The notes under the pieces are model-generated. The model saw only the letters and a program-made list of their open reading frames with translations. It did no database searches and was not told the DNA's origin. Made by a program: the position numbers and the translations under genes. A stretch of 64,000 nucleotides of DNA from [Leptolyngbya] sp. JSC-1 (GTDB taxonomy: Bacteria > Cyanobacteriota > Cyanobacteriia > Elainellales > Elainellaceae): positions 3,893,218 to 3,957,217 of the forward strand of contig KL662191.1 of assembly GCA_000733415.1 (NCBI GenBank), written 5' to 3'. This document shows, piece by piece, positions 51,318 through 60,791 of this stretch. The first letter of the stretch is position 1. Each line of letters starts with the position of its first letter.

Positions 51318-53231
51318 ATGAGTGACACTATCCTTGCCGTTCGCGATCTGCAAGTGCAGTTTCAAACCAATCAGTTTCCGGTTCGAGCAGTTGACGGCAT
51401 TTCCTTTGAAGTTAAACGGGGCCAGACAATTGGGATTGTAGGGGAATCGGGTTCGGGCAAATCAGTAACGGCTTTATCGGTAATGGGCTTGGTGCCAAAT
51501 CCACCCGGTCAGGTTACCGGCGGTGAGATCTGGTTTCAGGAAACAGCAGATAGCCAGCCGGTTGATTTGTTGCGTCTCAGCAAAGAGCAACTGCGGCCAT
51601 ATCGGGGCGGCAAAATCTCGATGATTTTTCAGGAGCCGTTGAGTTCGCTGAATCCGGTTTACACCTGTGGTTATCAAATCATTGAAGCGATTCGGCAGCA
51701 TTTCCCCGACATCGCCCCTGCAGAAGCTCGCCGTCAAGCGATTAGTTTGCTGCAAGAAGTCAAACTGTTGCCCAGCGATGAAGAACTCGAACAGCGGTGT
51801 TTACAGGAATGGCACAAGCAAAATCCTGCGAAGCTCTCGAATCGGGACGTAGCCCAGCAGGTGAATCGGCAAAAGCAGGCCATGCTGGACCGCTACCCCC
51901 ACGAGCTGTCGGGCGGCCAGATTCAGCGAGTCATGATCGCGATGGCAATTTGCTGCAATCCTGTTTTGCTGATTGCCGATGAGCCAACTACCGCCCTGGA
52001 TGTCACTGTCCAGGCGCGGATCCTCGATTTGCTGCGGGAACTGCGGGACCGGCGCGGCATGGCGATTATGTTCATTACCCATGATTTGGGCATCATTGCC
52101 GAAATTGCTGATCAGGTGGCGGTAATGTATCGCGGCAAGATTGTGGAATCCGATTCGGTGTGGAAGATTTTTGCCAATCCTCAGCATCCCTATACCAAAG
52201 GGCTACTCGCCTGCCGTCCCCGGCTCGATCACCGCATGAAGCAATTGCCTACAGTTGCTGACTTCATGGAAGTGACGATTGACCCAGACGGACAGCCGAT
52301 TATTCAGGAAAAACCGCTGAGCGTCGAGCAGGCTTTGCGTGTCAATATCGAGATCAGCAGTCAGGATGCTGGCCAACGCTGTAGCAACTTGATGCAGCAA
52401 ACACCGATTTTGTCGGTACGGGACTTACAGGTAGGCTTTCCGGTACGCGGCACGTTTGGGCGGACTCAGCGCTATCTGATGGCTGTGAGCGGCGTTTCGT
52501 TCGATGTGTACCCAGGCGAAACGTTGGGATTAGTAGGCGAGTCGGGCTGCGGTAAAACTACCCTAGCTCGGACTCTGTTGCGGCTCATCAAAGAGATCAG
52601 CGGACGCATCAGTTTTGAAGATCGGGATATCACTGATCTCAACCCTAAACAGCTCCGCCAGCTTCGACGCGAGATGCAAATTATCTTCCAAGACCCCTAC
52701 AGCTCGCTCGATCCACGCATCACGATTGGGGAAGCCGTGATGGAACCGTTGAAAATTCATGGAGTTGGCAATGCCCGCGAGCGGCTGCAACGCATGTCCT
52801 ATCTATTGGATCGCGTCGGTATCGATCCGGGGTGCAGTCAGCGCTATCCCCATGAGTTTTCCGGCGGTCAGCGGCAGCGGATTTGCATTGCCCGTGCCTT
52901 GGCCCTCAATCCTAAGTTCATCATCTGCGATGAGTCGGTGTCGGCGTTGGATGTGTCGGTGCAGGCGCAGGTGCTGAATTTGCTGAAGGAATTACAGAAT
53001 GAGCTAAATCTCACCTATATTTTCATTTCCCATGATCTGAGTGTCGTCAAGTTTATGAGCGATCGCATCATCGTGATGAACGGCGGCAAAATCGAAGAAA
53101 TTGGTTTGGCTGAGCAGGTGTACCGACAGCCGCAGCAGGCATACACTCGTCAGTTGATTGCATCGATTCCTACCGGCAATCTAGAAGCGATTCGCAATCG
53201 GCAGTTGCAGCGCGGGTTTGTCGTCAGCTAG
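51318..53231 (+). CDS. ABC transporter ATPase, two fused domains (Dpp/Opp/GsiA type)
   Basis: 637 residues with two complete ABC domains. First: Walker A GESGSGKS, signature LSGGQIQRVM, D-loop and Walker B near 222. Second: GESGCGKT, FSGGQRQRICIARAL, Walker B. These look like the DppD and DppF subunits of the peptide/nickel importer joined in one chain, as in GsiA and cyanobacterial relatives. The permease and binding proteins are not in the window. Substrate (oligopeptide, opine, or other) is unknown. Each half carries the Opp-type C-terminal PxxPYT segment. Confidence 0.93.
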   Translation: MSDTILAVRDLQVQFQTNQFPVRAVDGISFEVKRGQTIGIVGESGSGKSVTALSVMGLVPNPPGQVTGGEIWFQETADSQPVDLLRLSKEQLRPYRGGKISMIFQEPLSSLNPVYTCGYQIIEAIRQHFPDIAPAEARRQAISLLQEVKLLPSDEELEQRCLQEWHKQNPAKLSNRDVAQQVNRQKQAMLDRYPHELSGGQIQRVMIAMAICCNPVLLIADEPTTALDVTVQARILDLLRELRDRRGMAIMFITHDLGIIAEIADQVAVMYRGKIVESDSVWKIFANPQHPYTKGLLACRPRLDHRMKQLPTVADFMEVTIDPDGQPIIQEKPLSVEQALRVNIEISSQDAGQRCSNLMQQTPILSVRDLQVGFPVRGTFGRTQRYLMAVSGVSFDVYPGETLGLVGESGCGKTTLARTLLRLIKEISGRISFEDRDITDLNPKQLRQLRREMQIIFQDPYSSLDPRITIGEAVMEPLKIHGVGNARERLQRMSYLLDRVGIDPGCSQRYPHEFSGGQRQRICIARALALNPKFIICDESVSALDVSVQAQVLNLLKELQNELNLTYIFISHDLSVVKFMSDRIIVMNGGKIEEIGLAEQVYRQPQQAYTRQLIASIPTGNLEAIRNRQLQRGFVVS

Positions 53232-53255
53232 AGCCTAATCGCTGTTAGGTTTGCG

Positions 53256-54107
53256 TTACTTACCGTTATTGACTGTGACCCGGCTCACGGTCGGCAGTTC
53301 GCAGGCATTGCCCACTTTCGACAATTGCCAGCCGCAAATTTTGCAGTAGCGGGCATCGGCATCGTGGGTTTCCAAACCACAGTTTGAGCAGAGCGTTTCC
53401 ACCTGATTCGAGGTCTTGATGAGCTGCTTGATCAACTCGCCCACCTGCCAGGGAATCAACGCGATCCCGGTCAAAATCATCAGCACTGCCAGCAGCCGAC
53501 CGACTTGGGAAACCGGCGTAATGTCGCCATAGCCCACGGTAGTCATCGTTGCCACTGAGAAATAAATTGCGTCTAAAAACGTGGTAAACCGACTGGAATT
53601 AATCGGATGCTCAACCTGGTAAATCAAACCCGAATAGATAAAAATAATCGTGAAAATGGTGAATAAAATCCGGGCAAAAATGGCGCTATCTTGACGGGTG
53701 ACATAGCCAAAAATTGTTCGTCCTTCAAAAAATCGAATCAATCGCAGAATCCGAAACCAACGAAAAATCCGAATAAAGCGAATATCCAGCGCCGTAAACA
53801 GAAACGGCAGAATCGCCACCAGATCAATCAGCGAATAGGGATTGAAAACAAAGCGCAGTTTGTCCTCGGCACTCCAAAACCGCAGAATATACTCGATCGT
53901 AAAAACCACCAGAATCAGATCATTTAGAATCGCCAAAACCGCCTTGACGGAAGCTGGAATTGGATAGGTTTCGGCTACAAAAATGGCAGACGATAGCAGC
54001 ACCATGCCCGTAATCATCAGGTTGATCGCTTTGCCAACCGGCGTTTCAATATCTTCAAAGTAGAACCTGACTCTTTGCTGCCAATTCTGATAGGCTGATT
54101 GCGTCAT
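53256..54107 (-). CDS. Voltage-gated potassium channel with C-terminal zinc ribbon
   Basis: 283 residues from the ATG at 54107. Six helices: S1 ~28-45, S2 ~57-77, S3 ~92-107, S4 ~109-126, S5 ~143-163, S6 ~205-225. S4 carries Arg at 110, 113, 116, 119, 122 and 125, one every third residue, as in a full voltage sensor. The filter is TTVGYGD (189-195). The tail has C240-x2-C243 and C255-x2-C258, a zinc ribbon. Annotators may extend the gene upstream, but that N-terminus only shadows the VOC gene, which ends with a 4-bp ATGA overlap. Confidence 0.93.
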   Translation of the reverse strand: MTQSAYQNWQQRVRFYFEDIETPVGKAINLMITGMVLLSSAIFVAETYPIPASVKAVLAILNDLILVVFTIEYILRFWSAEDKLRFVFNPYSLIDLVAILPFLFTALDIRFIRIFRWFRILRLIRFFEGRTIFGYVTRQDSAIFARILFTIFTIIFIYSGLIYQVEHPINSSRFTTFLDAIYFSVATMTTVGYGDITPVSQVGRLLAVLMILTGIALIPWQVGELIKQLIKTSNQVETLCSNCGLETHDADARYCKICGWQLSKVGNACELPTVSRVTVNNGK

Positions 54108-54550
54108 TCTCGATCCCCGATTTGGACAAATTCCACTTCGCCAAAAATGGCCGATGGATGAGCGTAATACTTGAATTCCATCAAATTGTGAAACGGATCT
54201 TCTAAAAAGAAAGTGCGATGCTCTAACGGCGACCCCGTGAACCGATACTTCGGCGATTGGTAAAACTTCAAGCCTTTTCGCTGCGCCCGTTCTAATAACG
54301 CTTCCCAATCCGCTTCGGCCAGAAAAACCAAACCAAAATGGTGTGGATAGATCCCCGGTTGCGGAGTCAACGGCTGATCGGTGAGATGGGCTACTAGCTG
54401 ATGACCATATAGATTCAGAATCACCGATTTGGCATTTTCTCGCCCTACAGCACAACCCAGCCCGTTGCCATAGTACTCTTTAGCTATCGCAATATCGGTG
54501 ACGGGAAACGCCAGATGAAAGAGGGTTTGCATCGTCATAGCCCTGCTCAT
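54104..54550 (-). CDS. VOC-superfamily (glyoxalase/bleomycin resistance-like) protein
   Basis: 148 residues. One VOC fold: FHLAFPVTDIAIAKEYYGNGLGC, HHFGLVF near 70, and YKYYAHP-type terminal with metal ligand candidates H13, H70 and E~126. Substrate unknown. It overlaps the channel gene by 4 bp (ATGA) and is 8 bp downstream of the fibrillin gene, so these three may be one transcript. ATGs at 54538 and 54532 are alternative starts. Confidence 0.88.
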   Translation of the reverse strand: MSRAMTMQTLFHLAFPVTDIAIAKEYYGNGLGCAVGRENAKSVILNLYGHQLVAHLTDQPLTPQPGIYPHHFGLVFLAEADWEALLERAQRKGLKFYQSPKYRFTGSPLEHRTFFLEDPFHNLMEFKYYAHPSAIFGEVEFVQIGDRE

Positions 54551-54558
54551 TTGCCTAA

Positions 54559-55146
54559 TTAAACTGCCTTCGTTAAAACAAACACATTACCCTCGTTGCC
54601 TCTGCCAATTCGCAGATCATCATCTAGGTAGGTAATTTCTAGCCAGCCGCGCTGCTCGCGAGCCGTGATGTTGAAATCAATCGCCGGAAATTTTTGGCCT
54701 GCTTCAATCCGCTGAATAAAGTGGTCGGGTGAACGATAGTCAACCAGTCGCTGCAAGCCAATAATCGAGCGCTCAAAGCTAACGTTAACTCGCTTTTCTG
54801 ATACGGGTTCAAACCTCGCGGCCACGCTGACTAACCCTTCCAGATAGGGTAAACCATAGACCTCGGCAATATTGTAAAGCGTGGCAGTTCTAACTCGAAT
54901 GCATTGATAGATCTGGCCCAGTTTTAGGAATGGAAACTGATCAATCCGCAGCAGTCCCTGGCTGGTGGTGTAGATCAATCGCCAGTTGCCGTTCAGCTTA
55001 TCGACCGCTTCTAGCGGCTGGGGGGTAGGGTTGCGGTCTTCTAATTGGGCAATTGCAGAGAGGATAGCCAGTTGCTCCGACTCGGTTGCCAATAGGCCCC
55101 GATTTTTACCCGCAATCGCTTCCAGTAATGTAGATTTACCAAGCAT
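54559..55146 (-). CDS. PAP/fibrillin family protein
   Basis: 195 residues. The lipocalin-like PAP/fibrillin pattern is clear: KLNGNWRLIYTTSQGLL near 49-65, then alternating strands VRTATLYNIAEV and KRVNVSFERSIIGLQ, ending TYLDDDLRIGRGNEGNVFVL. From the family: lipid-associated thylakoid proteins that bind and organise lipids and quinones. It is the first gene of a likely three-gene unit with VOC and the channel; a link between lipid protection and ion flow is inference. Confidence 0.9.
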   Translation of the reverse strand: MLGKSTLLEAIAGKNRGLLATESEQLAILSAIAQLEDRNPTPQPLEAVDKLNGNWRLIYTTSQGLLRIDQFPFLKLGQIYQCIRVRTATLYNIAEVYGLPYLEGLVSVAARFEPVSEKRVNVSFERSIIGLQRLVDYRSPDHFIQRIEAGQKFPAIDFNITAREQRGWLEITYLDDDLRIGRGNEGNVFVLTKAV

Positions 55147-55535
55147 AATGCCCTCTTCAGATGAAAACTGAGTGACCAGAGAGTCGGTTCAAACTGCCCG
55201 TAGAGGCGGGTGGCTAGGTCCGCCAGCCGCATGGTTGACCAGAGCCAGACATCTTTGAAAATCTAAACTTTGAGATCTAAAACCAGATCTAGACCAAATC
55301 GGTCGTCGGTGATCGTCAAGTTAAATCAAAATCATTGCGACTAAGTCAGTCCAATTCAGCCAAATATTTCAAATTGTTTCACCAAACGCTTGGTGTTGAC
55401 ATCAAGTAGGATTTAAGCTAGTAGTATCGAGGGTTTTTGGTTGGTCCGCTGGCGATTCAGTGAATTCGCGTGGCCGGCCGCTCGAACTCCATGTTTGCTA
55501 CCATTAGCTGATCCAAACTAACCACGCTGTTAACT
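55147..55535. other. Divergent spacer between fibrillin and DUF3134
   Basis: 389 bp with no gene. A direct pair of AGATCTA-like words lies at ~55270-55290. I see no strong hairpin. Confidence 0.5.
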
Positions 55536-55769
55536 ATGCATAATCCTGCTCTACACGAGGTTCCCCGCAACCAACCCGCTGCACCAATTCCTTTACAGCA
55601 AGATGCTTCTATCTTAGATTGGCTAGAGGGAACCGGACGCCTGCTGTCTCGCGATGTTTCCGATTTTGACTTCTCCGAAGATGAAGAAGAGATCACCGAG
55701 CTGATGTCCGGTGACGATGCCACCTTTGATCTCGATGATGATGACGATTCCCTCGACTTGGAAGAGTAA
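55536..55769 (+). CDS. DUF3134 small acidic cyanobacterial protein
   Basis: 77 residues. MHNPALHEVPRNQPAAPIPL and DASILDWLEGTGRLLSRD match the DUF3134 signature. The tail is strongly acidic (EDEEEI, then DLDDDDDSLDLEE), unlike a typical folded protein. Function unknown. mraY begins 153 bp later. Confidence 0.9.
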   Translation: MHNPALHEVPRNQPAAPIPLQQDASILDWLEGTGRLLSRDVSDFDFSEDEEEITELMSGDDATFDLDDDDDSLDLEE

Positions 55770-55922
55770 GCTGCAGTTGCAATTAAGAATTTGGAATTCC
55801 AGAAAATTCAGGTAATCATTTGGTGATCCATTTTAAAAATTCTGTGGCATGATTCCAGCACTAGTTTGAATTTGCAAAGAAAAACTTTGATTTCCTGAAA
55901 TCAGGCTGGTAGGCTTTGTAGT

Positions 55923-57080
55923 GTGTGGTGTGGAGTGAAATCTGAAATTGTGGATGCCAAGATAACACCGGACAGAAAGACACCGATTATTTCCCAAAAA
56001 TCTATCAAATCCATCGGACTGTCTGGATATCGTCTGTTTTTAACACTGGGTGCAGGACTCACAACAACCGCTTTGATTCTGGACTGGATTGCTGGCCGCT
56101 CGCTGGCTTCCGGTTTTGGGTTGACCCTGCCTTTGGTTGTAACTGCCTTGGTGGCCGGCATGCTAGGACTGTGGGTTGTCCCCCTGCTGCGCGATCTAAA
56201 AGCAGGTCAGGTGATTCGCCAAGACGGCCCGCAAGCGCATTTGAAGAAGGCCGGCACCCCAACCATGGGTGGGATCTTCTTTGTCCCTGCGGCGGTAGTA
56301 GTGGCTCTGTTCTGGACCGGGTTTGCGCCCAATGTGGTAGCTGTATCGGCTCTGACGTTGGCCTATGCCGGAATTGGCTGGTTGGATGACTGGCAAATTT
56401 TGCGGCGCAAGTCTAACAAAGGCATTTCCCCGAAGCTGAAGCTGGCCCTACAAGTTCTCTTCGGTGGGCTGTTTTGCGGCTGGCTGCTTTGGAGTCAACC
56501 GGCGGATGTATCTACGATCGTTTTCCCGTTTGGGATGACGCTTTCGCTAGGCTTGCTGTTTTTGCCGCTGGCTTGGTTCGTTCTGGTCGCCGAGAGTAAT
56601 GCTACGAATCTCACCGATGGTTTAGATGGATTGGCAGGCGGTACGGGTGCAATTGCGCTGCTGGGATTGGCTGCGTTAGTGGCTCCTACGGCCCCAGAGC
56701 TGCTGGTCTTTTGTGCCTGCCTGAGCGGTGGCTGCCTTGGGTTTCTAGCGCACAACTACAATCCGGCGCGAGTGTTCATGGGCGATACTGGTTCTCTAGC
56801 CTTGGGTGGAGCCTTAGCTGCCGTGGCGCTGATTAGTCACTCGTTGTTTGGTTTGTTGATTCTGAGCGGGCTATTTCTGGCTGAAACCCTGTCGGTGATT
56901 GCACAAGTTGGCTACTACAAGGCCACCAAAGATGCCAATGGAATCGGCAAGCGCCTGTTCAAAATGGCTCCTTTGCACCATCACTTTGAGCTGACCGGCT
57001 GGACTGAAACTCAGGTGGTTTCGCGCTTCTACCTGATTTCGGCTGTATTGGCGCTGGTTTGTCTGCTGCTCTGCGTTTAG
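55923..57080 (+). CDS. mraY: Phospho-N-acetylmuramoyl-pentapeptide transferase
   Basis: 385 residues from the GTG at 55923. Ten membrane helices; signatures DDWQIL near 155, NLTDGLDGLAGG near 227, GDTGSLALGG near 287 and PLHHHFE near 355. It loads the UDP-MurNAc-pentapeptide onto undecaprenyl phosphate to form lipid I. The N-terminus is uncertain: a second GTG at 55935 is possible. No other cell-wall gene is adjacent. Confidence 0.96.
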   Translation: MWCGVKSEIVDAKITPDRKTPIISQKSIKSIGLSGYRLFLTLGAGLTTTALILDWIAGRSLASGFGLTLPLVVTALVAGMLGLWVVPLLRDLKAGQVIRQDGPQAHLKKAGTPTMGGIFFVPAAVVVALFWTGFAPNVVAVSALTLAYAGIGWLDDWQILRRKSNKGISPKLKLALQVLFGGLFCGWLLWSQPADVSTIVFPFGMTLSLGLLFLPLAWFVLVAESNATNLTDGLDGLAGGTGAIALLGLAALVAPTAPELLVFCACLSGGCLGFLAHNYNPARVFMGDTGSLALGGALAAVALISHSLFGLLILSGLFLAETLSVIAQVGYYKATKDANGIGKRLFKMAPLHHHFELTGWTETQVVSRFYLISAVLALVCLLLCV

Positions 57081-57237
57081 TAACGCAGTTGACGACAGGT
57101 TCGCTCAATTGAACCAATCAATAGCTAACGCAATCTTTGCTTGAGGCGGGGCAGTTGACCTTGCCTCATTTTTAGCGATAGGGTAAGACTACCTGACTTA
57201 ACAAAACGTCAGATTAAGTCGTTTGCACCGCGAATGC

Positions 57238-57263
57238 AGGTAGTCAAACTAGGTAGTCAAACA
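57238..57263. repeat. 13-bp tandem duplication ending at a start codon
   Basis: AGGTAGTCAAACT then AGGTAGTCAAACA. The second copy's last base is the A of the ATG, so the duplicated AGG acts as ribosome site in both copies. Confidence 0.9.
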
Positions 57264-58474
57264 TGGTATCCAAAGGATTGCTGTTACCGGGCGTTTTGTT
57301 GGCATTAGCCTATGGGCTAAAAACAGTTGCTCTTCCAGAAGCCAAGCAGAATACACCCTCACAAAGGACTTCTACTGCCGCTGAGCCGCGTTCTGCTAAT
57401 CAATCGGCATCAGGCGTTGACGACGATCGGGCTAACGGCTACTCTTCTCGCCTATCGGACTTGATCCTACCACTGCCGCCCATGGCACTGCCGGAGTTGC
57501 TGCTGCCTCCCTACAATTTTCCCTCCTTCGACAGCGAGCGACTCGACCAAGAGCTGCAGCTTTATTTACAGTACCTGCGCACCCACGGCAAACCCGATGT
57601 TCTGATCATTGGCAGTTCTCGTTCCCTTCAGGGTATTGATCCGGCAGCGTTAGAAGAAGCTTTAGCCACTCAAGGTCATCCGGGACTAAAGGTGTATAAC
57701 TTTGGCATCAATGGTGCCACAGCCCAGGTGATGAATCTGCTGATGCAAGATATTTTGGCTCCTGAGCAGTTGCCGCGTCTGGTGATCTGGGGCGATGGCT
57801 CGCGGGCCTTCAATAGCGGTCGGCCAGACCGGACCTACAGCCAAATTGTGGCATCTCCTGGCTATCAGCGAGTGCAGCGGGGTGAGCGTCCAATTCCATC
57901 TCGCACCACCGATTGGGAGATTCCTACCTTTGTGACCACGGCAAACAAGTCTTTGGCGGAGTCTGTGGCAGCAGCCAACGAAACGCCAGTTGCTCCCGAT
58001 CTAACCCTGCAAGGATTCCAAACCATAACCGAGCAGTATGATCCCAGCAGCTACTATCGACGCTACCCGCGAGTTTCAGGCCGGTACGACAACAACTACT
58101 ATAACTTCAACCTCCGAGGCGATCAGACTGATGCAACGGTATCCCTGGCTAACTTTGCCCGACAGCAGGGGATTACGCTAGTCTTCGTCAACTTGCCCCT
58201 CACCCGCGATTACCTGGCTGATACAGTTCGGCGGAATTACGAAACCGAGTTTCAGCAGCATATGTGGCGATTAGCAGCCCGCGAGCGCTTTATGTTCCGC
58301 GATCTCAGCCAACATCCAGAGCTGGTCAAAAATCACTATTTTGCCGATCCTAGCCACATCAATCGTCATGGAGCACGGGCTGTGGCCTTTCAGCTCGCTG
58401 CTGACCGCACGATTCCTTGGCATATTGTTGGCTCTGCTCCGGCTTCCCGCTCTAATGCCAATCCATCACCTTGA
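57263..58474 (+). CDS. DUF1574 SGNH-like protein
   Basis: 403 residues. An N-terminal hydrophobic stretch (~5-20) suggests membrane anchoring; a Ser/Gln-rich linker (~28-60) follows. The SGNH-like core has GSSRSLQG (~115-122), FGINGATAQVMNLLM, and the C-terminal catalytic dyad region DPSHINRHG (~371-379). From the family: acetyl/esterase-like proteins of polysaccharide modification. Substrate unknown; the gene stands alone. Confidence 0.75.
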   Translation: MVSKGLLLPGVLLALAYGLKTVALPEAKQNTPSQRTSTAAEPRSANQSASGVDDDRANGYSSRLSDLILPLPPMALPELLLPPYNFPSFDSERLDQELQLYLQYLRTHGKPDVLIIGSSRSLQGIDPAALEEALATQGHPGLKVYNFGINGATAQVMNLLMQDILAPEQLPRLVIWGDGSRAFNSGRPDRTYSQIVASPGYQRVQRGERPIPSRTTDWEIPTFVTTANKSLAESVAAANETPVAPDLTLQGFQTITEQYDPSSYYRRYPRVSGRYDNNYYNFNLRGDQTDATVSLANFARQQGITLVFVNLPLTRDYLADTVRRNYETEFQQHMWRLAARERFMFRDLSQHPELVKNHYFADPSHINRHGARAVAFQLAADRTIPWHIVGSAPASRSNANPSP

Positions 58475-58649
58475 GCTTGCAGAGATTGTCAGACGACCTT
58501 ATTGAGATTGATTTTATCCAGACTTGATCATCAAACCCGATCGAGAAGAATTCTGGGGGATAAACTGGATCAAGGACGGTAGCAAACTTCGATTACAGCA
58601 CACTCAATTCCAGAACCGTAGTTTCCCCTTAACCTGATTTGCATAAGCT

Positions 58650-59042
58650 ATGTTAACCACCAATTCCCTGGCTGAAGAACGAGCAGCTTTAGACAATAAA
58701 TTATCGAATCGCTTCATTGACCTTGACCCCGCCGGCTACTTCGTCATCTTTGTGGATCGGGAAGCCCAGTTAATTTGCGCCAAGCACTACACCAATGTGA
58801 TCAACGACCAAGGGCTAGCCTGTGATCCAGAAACTGGAGAGCCGCTACCCTGCAATGTCAAAGTAGAGCGGGTGCCAACGGCGGTTTTTACAGGTCGCAC
58901 GGCTAAGGAACTTTGCATCAAGATTTTTGAAGAAACCCAACCCTGCCCGATCACCTATCTAGACCACGCCGCCTATTTAGGACGAGAATTTGTCCGGGCG
59001 GAAATGGCGCTACTGAATGGTCAGGACTATGTGCAGGACTAG
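58650..59042 (+). CDS. DUF4346 cyanobacterial protein
   Basis: 130 residues. DPAGYFVIFVDREAQLICAKHY and RTAKELCIKIFEETQPCPITYLDHAAYLGRE fit the DUF4346 family, found mainly in cyanobacteria. No catalytic motif that I can name. Soluble. The ORF begins at the ATG at 58650. A tandem duplication follows the stop. Confidence 0.85.
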   Translation: MLTTNSLAEERAALDNKLSNRFIDLDPAGYFVIFVDREAQLICAKHYTNVINDQGLACDPETGEPLPCNVKVERVPTAVFTGRTAKELCIKIFEETQPCPITYLDHAAYLGREFVRAEMALLNGQDYVQD

Positions 59043-59053
59043 GGCACGCAATT

Positions 59054-59081
59054 AAGTCACTAGTATCAAGTCACTAGTTAA
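59054..59081. repeat. 14-bp tandem duplication, near-perfect
   Basis: AAGTCACTAGTATC then AAGTCACTAGTTAA, 12 bp after the DUF4346 stop. Confidence 0.85.
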
Positions 59082-59277
59082 GACACTACATCAGCCCTCA
59101 ACCAGACTGGAAGCCAGAATAAAGCACAGGGAGGAAATCCCTACTCCACGATTTACTCAAACTGCCAAAATTTGCTTATAACGAAGAGAGAGCTGTTTGG
59201 CAAATTTTCCCTGTTTTGCTTGATAGGGCAATTTGTTTGGTCACCGCTGTTCAGCTAGAACTTCCGCTACTGCAACC

Positions 59278-59754
59278 ATGACTACCACACCTCACGAAAC
59301 CTACTACCGCTCTGAAGACGCGCAGCAAATTCTGAACCTGGCGATTGCACGACAGGCAGAAGCCGGTGAGCTAACCCGCACCCAACTGTTTGAAATTGCT
59401 GCTGAGCTGAATATTGCCCCAGCCGATATTCTGGCTGCTGAACAGGAATGGTTAGCGCATCAAGGTGAACAGGCGGAACGACAAGCTTTCGATCGAGTGC
59501 GGCAAGGACGGTTTCGCTCGCAGGCGGTGAAGCATTTGATTTTTGCAGGGTTCTTTTTGGCCCTCTACTTGTTATTCGGTGGGCAGTTCTGGCTATTTCC
59601 GGTGTTTGTGGGCGGGGTCAGCTTAGCCCTCTCAGCCTGGAAAACCTATTTCTTGAGCGAAGACGATTATAACCAGGCCTTTCAGCAATGGCGGCAGCGG
59701 CAGCGGTTGAAGCAGACGGTCACGAGCTTTGTCAATCGCTGTTTGGGCGTCTGA
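59278..59754 (+). CDS. 2TM-domain protein
   Basis: 158 residues from the ATG at 59278 (a longer start at 59233 adds a non-conserved piece). A helical cytosolic N-terminus (~10-70) with a DNA-binding-like LTRTQLFEIAAELNI stretch is followed by two membrane helices (~86-102 and ~105-122) and a helical tail. This is the 2TM arrangement seen at the ends of some cyanobacterial receptors, here as a separate protein. Function unknown. Confidence 0.75.
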   Translation: MTTTPHETYYRSEDAQQILNLAIARQAEAGELTRTQLFEIAAELNIAPADILAAEQEWLAHQGEQAERQAFDRVRQGRFRSQAVKHLIFAGFFLALYLLFGGQFWLFPVFVGGVSLALSAWKTYFLSEDDYNQAFQQWRQRQRLKQTVTSFVNRCLGV

Positions 59755-59795
59755 TGGCGGTTTGGGGACGCAATGACCAAATCTATGGCTCGTGA

Positions 59796-60695
59796 TCAGG
59801 AACGCTCGCGGAATTCAACTTCATTGGCGCGAATCGTCACATCATAGTGGCCGAAGAAATCATGCCCAAGCAGTCCTATATCGAGTTCCGGCCCAGCCAC
59901 CGCCACTAACACATCACGAGCGACGGCACCCTCTACCTCCATCGACTGGACATACCCAACCGGAAAGGCCACTCCTTTTTGACTAGCTGTATCAACCGTG
60001 GCCTGGGCAATTGGCACTACGCCCAAACTGTCCGCCATTTTGCGAGTAATTAATGTGCCGCTGGCTCCGGTATCCACAATCATGTCAAATGGCTGCTCAT
60101 TGTTAAACAGAACCCGGATCACAGGCGTGTTTCCCTCTCGGCGCACAATTGGTGCGTAAAACACTCGATTGCTGCTAACTGGAGCAGGAGTAGCGACTTG
60201 GGGAACGGCAGCCGCAATGGGTGCAGATACAGCAGTTGGTTGCTTCTGGGGTGTCCGTGGAGGCAAAATAATTACTCCAGTCGGGTTAGGAGCAGTTGGC
60301 CGATTGGCCTGTTGTTGCGCATAGGCCAAATTCTTTTGGTAAGCGGCTAGCTTTTGCCGCACCTGAGCATGATGGGGACTCGCAGCCGGAACCGATTTCA
60401 TTAGTTCAATCGCCTGCCGCCAGCGATTCGCGACCAGTTTCCAGTCATCGCGCGATTGGGCCGATTTGCTGATGGTATAGGCACTCGATGCCCGGTCAAT
60501 GGCTAATCGAAATGGATCAATCTTAGAGGTTGATGCTTTAGCTGGGGTAGCCGGATCTGGTTGAACTGCTGGGGCGGTTGGTGACGGCAGGGATGATTCA
60601 GCGGACAGCTCCGGACTATTGCTACAGGCGCTGGTAGAAACTAGTAGACTCGCCAATCCAATCAAGGCGACACTCGATTGATATGGTTTAGGCAT
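59796..60695 (-). CDS. Retropepsin-like aspartic protease lipoprotein
   Basis: 299 residues. The start has a lipobox-like LVSTSAC (Cys24), so it is likely a lipoprotein. Residues ~60-150 are helical with a TPR-like look; a Pro/Ala linker follows. The C-terminal ~110 residues form the retropepsin domain with IVDTGASGTLITRKMADSLG (catalytic Asp) and a hydrophobic flap region; GLLGHDFFG gives the second conserved segment. It should act as a dimer. Substrate unknown. Confidence 0.85.
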   Translation of the reverse strand: MPKPYQSSVALIGLASLLVSTSACSNSPELSAESSLPSPTAPAVQPDPATPAKASTSKIDPFRLAIDRASSAYTISKSAQSRDDWKLVANRWRQAIELMKSVPAASPHHAQVRQKLAAYQKNLAYAQQQANRPTAPNPTGVIILPPRTPQKQPTAVSAPIAAAVPQVATPAPVSSNRVFYAPIVRREGNTPVIRVLFNNEQPFDMIVDTGASGTLITRKMADSLGVVPIAQATVDTASQKGVAFPVGYVQSMEVEGAVARDVLVAVAGPELDIGLLGHDFFGHYDVTIRANEVEFRERS

Positions 60696-60791
60696 AACAG
60701 CACTCTCTCAAGAATTTCAGCAAAAGACGCCTTGTCAACGCGACTACTGCGAACCCACTCAAACTAAACAATTAAGCCTGGACCATTGGGT

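Noticed and set aside
53256..54455. 399-residue channel protein
   Set aside because: The first 116 residues overlap the VOC gene and are not conserved; the channel starts at 54107.
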